Source of the DNA: Phoronis ovalis
Lineage: Eukaryota > Phoronida > Phoronidae
DNA length: 19,281 nt
Reading direction: 5' to 3'
NCBI GenBank assembly: GCA_028565635.1
Contig: JAOXYB010015999.1
Span: forward strand, 1 to 19,281
Position numbers and translations under genes: made by a program. The notes beneath the pieces are model-generated. The model was not told the DNA's origin, did not search any database, and saw only the letters and a list, made by a program, of their open reading frames with translations. Shown one piece after another: positions 1-9,800 of this stretch. Each line of letters starts with the position of its first letter. Position 1 is the stretch's first letter.

Positions 1-771
1 TTTTGTCCCCGGACTAGACAGACTATAAATTTTAGGTGTACTGTGCGCAATATCAATTTATTTAATTTTAGTTGGAGTGGTAAAAAGGGGGGGGGTAAAA
101 AAATGTTGACATAATTTTATTAGGGGATCACTGAAAGTTTGACAGTTGTTGACAAGGGGGAGAGGGGGGGGGTAAAAAATTGCCTAAAAATTGTTGACAT
201 AACTAATGGAGTAATAATAAATGGGAGTAATGGACGTCCCCCTTAGATAGATGACAAGGATTGGACTACGCACCCTATGTGCTCAAAACTAAAAAGTTGA
301 TGTTTTCCAACAACATGTTCTCATGCACGATATGTATATGTATGTTTATTTACAGTAATAATATGCACTATGGCCTATGCCGTAGAACTACACTTTACAG
401 GGCCCCGGATTTACGAGGCATGTGCAAGGCTGCAACAGATCACCGTACAATTTATAAAGATTCAATATTAAGCAGTATCCAAGAGTACGGATATACGTCT
501 GAGCATACTGTACAACAGTCCCGACAATAGTACCACTACAGTACTGCAGTAGAATTTGATTTATCAAAAATATGTTGATTACCGTGTGAGCCGCCATATT
601 TGTTTAGATACACATAATAACGCGACCACGAGAATTTCAAATTTTTAGCTGAAAATCTAATATAACTTTTAAAAATAACATTAGATATTAAGAAAGCATT
701 GCTGTGATGAATACGGATATTTATACCTAACTATTAAGGTAAATTAAATGTCATCAAAGACTGTTGTCATC
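1..771. other. 5' flank of SPATA18-like gene, no supported gene
   Basis: I see no convincing coding exon here. The left end (about 80-240) is a G-run repeat described separately. The remainder is AT-rich flank with short palindromic patches such as the stretch around 525-550. An 89-codon open frame at 261-530 has a low-complexity, Cys/Tyr/Met-rich composition and no recognisable domain, so I do not call it. The promoter of the downstream gene should lie in the last few hundred bases; a weak TATA-like TTTATACC sits near 720. Confidence 0.5.
80..236. repeat. Degenerate ~44-bp tandem repeat with G-runs
   Basis: TGTTGACA recurs at 104, 147 and 192 (spacing 43 and 45). Two of the copies are linked to a long G-run followed by TAAAAAA (G-runs at about 87-95 and 164-172). 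The block ends in GACGTCCCCC near 234-241, so it is G-rich at one side and C-rich at the other. This resembles the internal arrays of the two capped elements found in the introns downstream. I infer that it is part of a dispersed repeat; boundaries are uncertain and I see no clear target duplication. Confidence 0.5.
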
Positions 772-787
772 GTGACGCATGCGTCAC
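772..787. promoter_or_regulatory. Perfect 16-bp CRE-like palindrome upstream of start codon
   Basis: GTGACGCATGCGTCAC is identical to its reverse complement. It contains two inverted TGACG half-sites, as bound by CREB/ATF-type bZIP factors, around a GCATGC centre. It ends 16 bp before the ATG at 804. Binding is inferred from motif resemblance only. Confidence 0.45.
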
Positions 788-798
788 TTTGCAAGCGT

Positions 799-811
799 CA
801 AAAATGGCGGA
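799..811 (+). promoter_or_regulatory. YY1-like motif overlapping the start codon
   Basis: The sequence CAAAAATGGCGGA around the ATG at 804 matches the core of the YY1 consensus AANATGGCGG. Known animal promoters often place this motif just downstream of the transcription start, overlapping the initiator Met. If it works that way here, the 5' UTR would be very short. That is inference. Confidence 0.35.
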
Positions 812-890
812 GTCACTGCGGAGATTGGTTAACATCGGTTCCTTTGGAATTTTGCAGGAAAAGTTGGAAAAATGGCTTGACGATTACCAC
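804..890 (+). CDS. SPATA18: SPATA18-like exon 1
   Basis: Residues 1-29, beginning [13 protein letters not shown] and ending KWLDDYH. The donor is gtgagt, in phase 0. This conserved amphipathic N-terminal block matches the start of the vertebrate protein closely enough to fix the initiator ATG. It is followed by the longest intron of the gene. Confidence 0.88.
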
Positions 891-3800
891 GTGAGTTTAA
901 ATGTAACTAAAAAATGTATGCATTAGCTAGACTGGCCAAAACATAATTTTTGGTACGTTGAATTAATGGAACAAAGTACCTGTTTTCCGCTTCAGATAAT
1001 TCATCAGTTCTGATTACCATTGCCATTGGCATTGCCCATTGGTATTTCCTTCCTCTTACGCACCTGTTGTTATACCACGTCATATCGTGAATTTACTGCG
1101 TTTGCTTTATTTTTTATTTGTATTAACGTAACACGCTGGTTTTTTTTGAAAGGTGCAAAGTGCACAGCGCTATATTTAATATCCCTTGTTAATGATTAAA
1201 AAGAATTTGGGACTCAAGTAAAAAACAATTTTCTGTTGGAATTATGTACACTGCGCTTATTTCAATTGATATTTTGTGACGCATGGCATATATTAATTTA
1301 TATTTTATGATTTGGCAGTTGAAATAAGTGCATTTTAAAGCCTCATCTTGTTAAAAGCTATGAGTTAAAACAAGTGGACAATTGACCATTTAAATTTTCA
1401 AACTAATTTACTCTGGTCTATTAAGCAAACATGCATGTTTGCTGCAGGAGCCTTTTCAAAACATTTGATCAAAAGTAACTAAATTATCAATTGTTAGATC
1501 AAAGTACACTGAAAAATATAAAACTTGTTCTATTTTATGCTAAGTTTGCACCTGTGGAACGATTTTATTCTCCCATAGCTTAATGTAGCAGAAATTTAAA
1601 TTTACCGGTTATAATACTTTATCAGTTTGTTTTTCTAATGCAAATGTGAATATCTTATCCTTGTTGCTATGATAATAATACAAATTTTTGTAAAGTTTAT
1701 CAAAGAATTAAAACGTACTAAACACTTGCATCTGATGGTGAAAAATAGGTTATATGGTTTTTTATTATTAGATGGGCAGATTTTTGGAAATCTTAAATAG
1801 GATCGAATTAGTCCAACTTTATTTTTTTGTACTGACCTGGCTGACCATGACAGATCAACATTTATGTGGTTTAAAATCACAAGGTTTTGTGTATAGATCC
1901 AATGATCTCCAACCTCTAGGTACAGTGAATACTACTGTGTGTAATTGATACTCTATTAACATAAATGAAATGCTATAGTGGGTTGAGCCTTTATAATCAT
2001 CTTATGTGTAAAACCAGAACTGCAATTATAGTGCATGAATATTATTGACTCTGTAAACATAGGTAATTGAATTTTAATAATTTAAAAATATCATCCAAAA
2101 ACTAAATTTTTCCCATATTTGTAATGTAAATTTTGGGCAAATTATATAGGGGATAGGATAAAAAATGAAGTTTTAAATTAAAGTTTTATTTAATCAGTGC
2201 ACAAACTCCCGACAGCACTGTTGCTATTTACTGTTTTCTTCATGCTCAATTAAAAACACCTGGAAGTGCCCATAGTGCTATTCGGGAATTAAGATTGTTG
2301 ATTCAGTATTTTATTTATTTCCTAAAAATAAGAAATTCTACAGTAAATCTAGTATAAACCTGTTTCCCACAGGATTTTGTCCATGCAGTAGAATTACAGA
2401 ATTCTGCAACGACTAATTGAATATTAATGTTAACATAAAGTTTTAAATGCACTAGCTCTTGCACTGTTTAATAAGCATTTGTGTTAACCTTGTAAAGGAA
2501 CACCAAGTAAGCAGGATGTCTTTTTTTAAATGCTGTATGCAAAGAGACATCTTATACCAAAAGCTAACTGAAAACTAATTAAATTTTCAGCATGCAACAT
2601 ATAAACCAACTATTGATATGCTCACATATTTAAAAAAGAATTATATTGAGCCTGAAATTATTCAAGTGCATGTTTTTTCTTATGAATATTTATAAGATGA
2701 TTAAATAGTAAAGTAATACTATTTAATTGATTTATGTCTCATTCATCAAAACTTTTGTTAAGGAAATCTCTGAGGAGCATCAGCGTGTAATCAACTTTTA
2801 ATAGGAAATTATTAATTATTTATACAAGCATTAATGTAATAGTAATTCTTGGTCAAATGCTTGTTGAATCGATAATGACTACAACAGTGTTTTCATATTT
2901 GGAGTATATTTATAATTTTTATCAGGATCTAGGAACTATAATGTCTTTTATTACTTTTCTCTCAATATGTGTTGATCTGACATTAAGAAATGTTGTACTA
3001 TTTCATTGTTATTAGATTGAGTTATTATATGTTAAATTATTTGTTAATATGCCATTGTCTTAATTTGCAAATATGCAATCATAATTAAAACAATTAAGAC
3101 ACCAATTGTATAAAATAATATAGTGTTTTAATGTTCTTTTCAGTAAATAATTTAATATGTATATAAATAATATTACAGTTTTTGAACAGCAAAGTTTTTG
3201 TTTCTTCAAGTATAATGGCATAAAAATTTTGTATTCAAATGTCCGAGATTGTGAAGAATTGTAATAATTAGTGCAAATTATTGATTATTTGTTACATTTT
3301 GTACATGAGTAATATTGAGTAATATGTTCTATTTAATCTATTAATGCCTCATACTTTAATTATAAATACCTTTCACATAATAATTGAATAGATTATATTT
3401 TTCTTGCCACATCAATCGAATAGATTTACTGCAAGGTGATTTATACAATTCTATATATTGTGTATTCTTTTTATTTCATATATATAGCATTAAGGAAAGT
3501 GCATTTATAATGTAATAGTTAGTAATAAACAAAATAAGTATTAGTAATATATTGTGACAAAACTGTTATTGCCAGACCAGAAACAAGACTTATTTATTAA
3601 TTTTATTATTGTTTCCTAAAATGGATTGCTAAAAATAATTAGTACTATAATGCTTTTTATGCAAAGATGGAGCAGTAGAGTGTATATATTACTGTTTTCA
3701 TGTTTATTTTTACAATTTTTAGATCATCTCTTGTGACCAAAATGTTGCTAGATGTTGTGAGATTGTTGAACTCAATGCACGTGTTCAAGGCCAGCTATTC

Positions 3801-6800
3801 AAACTATTGAGCATTTGTGCTTCTGAAGGTCAGTGTGAGATTAATATTTATAAATGAATTGATCGATACACACCAATAGTCAGAACATGCCAAAACATTA
3901 AAACTACAACATAATTATAGTTTGGTTCCTTTTAATACATGAAAAGCAATGTTTAAATATAATTAGTTTCACTTTATTTCATAGTAATAGTTTTAGGAAA
4001 ACTAATTATTAAATTATTTTAACAGTTTTGAATCATACCAATTCTGATTTTGCCATGTGACTGAGTTTTTACCTTTTCTGGTAGGCGGTATGTATGGTGG
4101 TGCTAGTGTTCTTCGTTCTCGTCTACTACCATGGTTGGGTCAAGGATTTTTTGCAGCAGGAGGAAGCGTTACTGCAGACACCAGTTTGAGTGTACTCGCT
4201 GAATCTGCAGCAAAAGAGCGTGAGATTACTGATATGCAGGACATGTATGAACGTTCTATGGTACAGTTAGAAGATGATTTGAAAATAACTCAGAGTGATA
4301 ACATCAATTTGCAGGAAGAGTAAGGCAAATTATTATTTCATTTTTTTTACTCCTAGTTTGCTTTAAGTTGGAAGCTATCTATGTAAGATGTGCTGACCTC
4401 TATTCATGTACTTAGTTAGGAATTACCTGGGGGGGGGAAGTCAATACGAAAGTGGGTACGCATATTCCAACAAAATTTCGCGTGAAAGCGTATGTTTTTC
4501 GAACTGCCGGCGCATAACGCGCTTAGGGTCTGTTCTTTGGCTAAAATCACGAAAAGGGGTGGTTTTTTGGAGGTGTGACGTACATTTCGTTAGAGGTGTT
4601 TTTTTCCCAAAGTCACTTCCTTAAGGGTGTATTTTTTTAAAAAACTCACTTCCTTCGGTATTTTTTGCAGAATTTCACTTCGTTAGGGGCTTTTTTGAAA
4701 AGCCATGTTGGAACATGGGTGCCCTCTTTCATATTGACTGCCCCCCAGGAGGAATTCTCATATACAGGGGTATCTATCTAGATTTGTAACTATTGCAATG
4801 AGATGATTATCTCTTTTGGCTACTTTGCACAACTTTATTGAATATATCATCTAAAGGAATAAATGCATGACATATTGATGGATGTGACATCTTTATTGAA
4901 CCATGTTATCGTTGGATTTGGACTAAATATTTAGTGTTATTTCCTGAACACAATTTGAATACCACTATCACTGATAAATTCCTAACAAGGAGTTGATGAG
5001 ACCTAACAAAACTATATAAGCATGCTGTGTATTTTGTATTTTAGATTGGAAGACACCAAGGATGAGCTGGCTCGAAGTCAGAGAGCATCAACTAATGAAA
5101 AAATGTTTGGTGAGGCTGAAACCAGAGAACTTAGAGCCAAGTATGTGTTATTAATGTCTAATTGACATATCTTTATAAATTTTAATAAACTCTTAAATTT
5201 AGCTATTGGTTTAATTATTAGGTGTTGGGAATTTCTCAGTCTGAATAAATCATCCGTTAATGTTCCGTACCCTCTCAACTAACGTCTGGGCTTAACTATG
5301 GTCAATTTTTGTTTATTATCTCGAAAAGCAGAAGAATGATAATCCCTTTATTTCTCTATAAAGTGTCAAGAAAGTCTTGACACCAATCAAATTGGAGCTT
5401 ACAATAATAGGTATAACAGCGGACTAAGCGGGTAGGGGGTTGTACTACCAAAGTTTATCTATAGTCCGCTAAGCAAAAAGCTCTCCGGCGATACCTATTC
5501 AGAATGAGTCATAATGACAGAATAGACTTGGTAGGTGACAATGGATCTCATAGAGAGAAAGGCTTATCTCGGTTGGCAAAAGATTAATGACGTTATTATT
5601 TCGCTCTTGTTAAATTGAAGAAATATAACAAAAATTGACTATGGTTAAGCCCAGACGTTAGTTGAGAAGATACGGAACACTAACATGGATTTATTCAGAC
5701 TAGGAATTTCTCAAGACAAGTTTGCTTTGGGTTATGTAAATTAATGTACACAAAATACTTTCAACTAAAAAAAAATTGACATCATTGTCTTTTGTTTTGT
5801 GATGTTATACTTTTTAAATTTGTGCTATCCTGTAATTATCATGAATTGTCAAAACATGAAGCATTTCTTGTAGGAAACTCCTAACATTATACTCAGGCAT
5901 TGTCGAAATGTTGATTTTTTCTTTTTAAATTTGTTTGACCTTTATGTTGTACCGAAGTATGCAAATTAATTCACTGTTAATTATGCATCAAACACATCAG
6001 GCTATAGAATCCTCAGCTAAATATACAAAGCAATCTATTATTTAGGTTACAGCTACAAGAAAGCATTATAGATGATTCTCAGAGAAACATCAGAAATCTA
6101 GAGAATGAGGTTGATAATTTAAACCTCAAAAATAGATTATTACAGAATGGGTAAGGGACCATACCAATTAGCAATATGGAAATATATGCATGGGGTTAAA
6201 TGGTCTCCCTGCTTTGTAGAAACCCAAATTTATTTTAAACGGTAGTACATGCATGCATGCGTCTCATCATATTCCTCGTTAATACATATGATTTATATTT
6301 AGCAGCTAGGAGATCCTGTTTACATCATAATTTCATTTCAGTATCCCTGTGGGCAAACAGTTTCTTATAGACTTTATTACCTCCATTCCTTCAATCACAT
6401 ATAATTAATTCAATTTCTTTTAGTTGAACTATTACAAAGTTACTAATATTTGGTGGCTGAAGGGGACAAGCAAAAAGAAATTCAACCTAAATCTGAAATG
6501 AAAATAAGTACTGAAAGGTGTGGACTTTGCAGTATATTTTATGTTACAAAGCGTAAAATACTGGATTCCCATTGAAACTATATTTCAGGCATTTTTGGCA
6601 GCTTACATTGGTGAACGAAAGAAAATTCCTTGTTTGTTTTATCACTATTTTCTGTGAATTTTTTGTACAAAAATGGGGTTATGGAATTGTTAAAAAAGTT
6701 GACATGATTTCTAGAATTTTTAGCACTGCAGGTGTATGGAGACAAAACATTGTTGTTAATGTTATTTTTCATGTCGCACATGTTCATTCTAGCCCCCATA

Positions 6801-9800
6801 TTTTTCTTACTAGAAAAATCACATAAAACTGTGTACAAGCACACGATACTCCTTTTATGACAGTTTGTTTGTGACTAAAGTATTACAGAGATGTTGTTGT
6901 ACCTTGTATAGGAGATCCATGAATATTTCTCTCTGTTCTTGTAGACATATCCCAGTCTTCATGACTTAAGCGGAAGTCATTTATTTTTTAGATATTAAGC
7001 AATTAAAGTTTATTAGTTTCATAATTTTTTAAGAACACATTCATACTATATTTCTCCATTTTCTGCTCCAAGATTGTGTATGTTCCTACAATTTTAAATT
7101 AATTTTGCATCTTATAGTGATGTCAACATGAAGTAATGCTGTTATCTCATTCTCATGACATCACAGGATTTTTTTTCACCAACATGGAAAATAGAAACTT
7201 GACTTTTCCAATCTGATAAAACTTCATATGTTCATTTATGATGCTTTATACATTAAGTTTTATCAGCTAACTGGTGTATATCATTTGTTGGTTACTTTCA
7301 CTGGGAGTATCAATCATGTAAGTATGTCTTGCAATAAAAGCATTCAATGTATTATTCATTTGTTTGTTACATTTTTAACAATTAGACTTGCTAAAGCAGA
7401 AGAAGAGATAAGAGCACTGACACAGCGTACCTCACTTGCTGATGATTATGAAAGACAGACTCGTAGGCTTCGTGAAGATATCGCTATTCTTACTGGCAAA
7501 CGTAACTATTTGATGACAACAAAAGATACTTATTCTTCATATTCGTTGCCACCCCCTTCAGAATATGCCAATGGGTAAGAAAATAAATATGGTGGAGGTG
7601 ATATCAACACAGAAATTAACCCCAGTTTATCGTATCATGTTGTAACTAACTTTTTGTTTTTATATGCTTATTAACAATTGTCATTCTTATTGTACTTATA
7701 CTTTAAATTTGTTTTTAGGCTTTTAGGAAATTACTGTAGATAGGAATTTAACACTGAATGTTGTACCACTGTTGTAACTGCACCATTTAGCCTTTTAACA
7801 AGAGAATGCAGAACCATAACTGTACACTTCTTTTTTCATGTAGGAATTTTTTTTCAGCATGTTTGATTGTTAGGTGCACCCTCTTCAGACTAATTGTAGA
7901 TCGGATGTCTAACCTTTGACCTTGATTATTAACCTTTAACCTTCTAAATTTCTGTAGCTAACTGTGCGAATGTACCTCTGTGCTTACTGTAGGTATACTG
8001 CTTCTCAAAGTGAAATAGCTAGACTTCGTGTACGGGCTAGTATGGCTGATGAATATGAACGCGAAGTTAGGCGTCTTAAATCTGAAATTGCCATTTTAAG
8101 GGGTACTAGATATCATGGGTAAGACTGCACAGTTTGTTTTACAACTTGTAGATTCTTTCATGCATTACAGTAAGGTATCGAAAAAGTTAGCACTTTTCGT
8201 GAATGTTTGAGTTTAAAACTCTAAACTAAAAATTAAACAAAATTTTTCTAGGAATAATTAATTACGGTTACTATAATTTTATTCACTTGTAAGTTATTGT
8301 TTGATGGCCTGGATTTTTGTAATTCAGATATTTTTAAATTATGCAATCACAGAAAGTCTGAGCTTTAATATGATTCCTCGGAAGCAATTGTCAAGGTATC
8401 TAAAAAGTTCGCACTTTCTGTGTTTTGTTTTTACGTGTTGTTAATTAAGGCTTACTGGTACGTACTCTTGCGCTTATTAACAAAATACCATGCATTAGTG
8501 GCTTAATATATGTTTTATGTACCATAACATTAAATACTGCTTTAAACTCCAGATGTCAACCTATTAAGTGTCAACTGTTTTGATACCTTACTGTAAACTT
8601 CATATTGTTTCGAAAATAAGGACAGTAAAAAAATGGAGCATAATCATTTAACTATGTGACATTATTTAAAATGATGAAATTTAGTTATCACTTGAAAATA
8701 TTTATAATATTCTGTTTACAATTGATATTAAATAGCAATAATAACAATAATATTTCTAAGGTTATCTAACATATTATGTAACAATTTTCTCCACCTTAAT
8801 TTGTATTGGTTGTACTGGTGATATTTATACTTTTTGATGTTATCTTATAGTGATGTAACTGACTCTGTTTCATCTTATCGCTACTTACCTCGTGCTGGAT
8901 CACCCCTGGCACCAGACGATGTTACTCAGCGTGTGCGTCAACAAAATCTTATTGGACGTTTCAATGACATGTTTTCTCAGGACAGAGTAGATGCTATGGA
9001 TATTTTACGACGCTATTCAGATGATCACGAAAATAATCAGCGTATTGTTTTTATTACCATGCAGGTTAGAGAAATACTCAGACATATATTCCTTCCCTAA
9101 TACGCCATTCTAAACCGTTGTGATGTAGTGTCTGTGATGTAGTGTCTCTGAGGCAGTAAACCGCTGTGATGTAGTGTCTCTGAGGCAGTAAACTGCTGTG
9201 ATGTAGTGTCTTTGATGTAGTGTCTGTGATGTAGTGTCTCTGAGGGTACATTATTACTTGTTTATCATATTTCAAGTTGTCTGTCATTGTATAGTTAGTC
9301 GCACAGTCAATTAAATTAGAGGTTTTTCAGGGGGATTTCTTTTCATTAATAAATTAGTGCTTAGTATTCAATAAATTATATGAAAACAAGAATTCCAAAA
9401 AATTATCTTACTTCTGGGGGGGGGCTACTTGACAAAAAAGTTGGTAGGTGTGTGCGCCCAGGATAAAAAAATCCTGACCCTGTGGTACATAAAGTCACCA
9501 AAATTATACCCTGCCGTAAATGAAAGAACATGAAAAATATACCCTGTTGTAAATAACTCTCCTGAAATAGATACCCTGTGTAAAATTCACTTGTAAATTA
9601 TATACCCTGTGATAAATAAATATGAGAATATTTACGGACCTTAATTTTGCATCCTGTGGTAAACGAATATTTTTTGAAAAGTTAACCTGTGGTAAATATC
9701 CAAGAAGAAAAGTATACCCTGTGGTAAATAAGGTTTTCAGAAGAGATAAAATCATGCCCTGTGGTAAATACGGGAGCTGAAAAAGGAGGCCTACTGAGCG

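Noticed and set aside
261-530. 89-codon + strand open frame
   Set aside because: Low-complexity, Cys/Tyr/Met-rich product with no domain and no splice context. A minus-strand frame overlaps it equally well.
984-1007. Minus-strand hammerhead-like core (CTGATGA, 13 bases, GAAA)
   Set aside because: The 13 bases between the core parts form no stem II, and no convincing stem I or III is present. Such a match is plausible by chance in this window.
4406-4624. 72-codon frame over element A
   Set aside because: It runs through the left arm and tandem core of a non-coding mobile element.
6424-6515. Possible cryptic exon after a good acceptor, with a charged frame ([11 protein letters not shown])
   Set aside because: The frame that gives the charged peptide contains TAA soon after the acceptor. 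The donor is weak and exons 5 and 6 already join perfectly.
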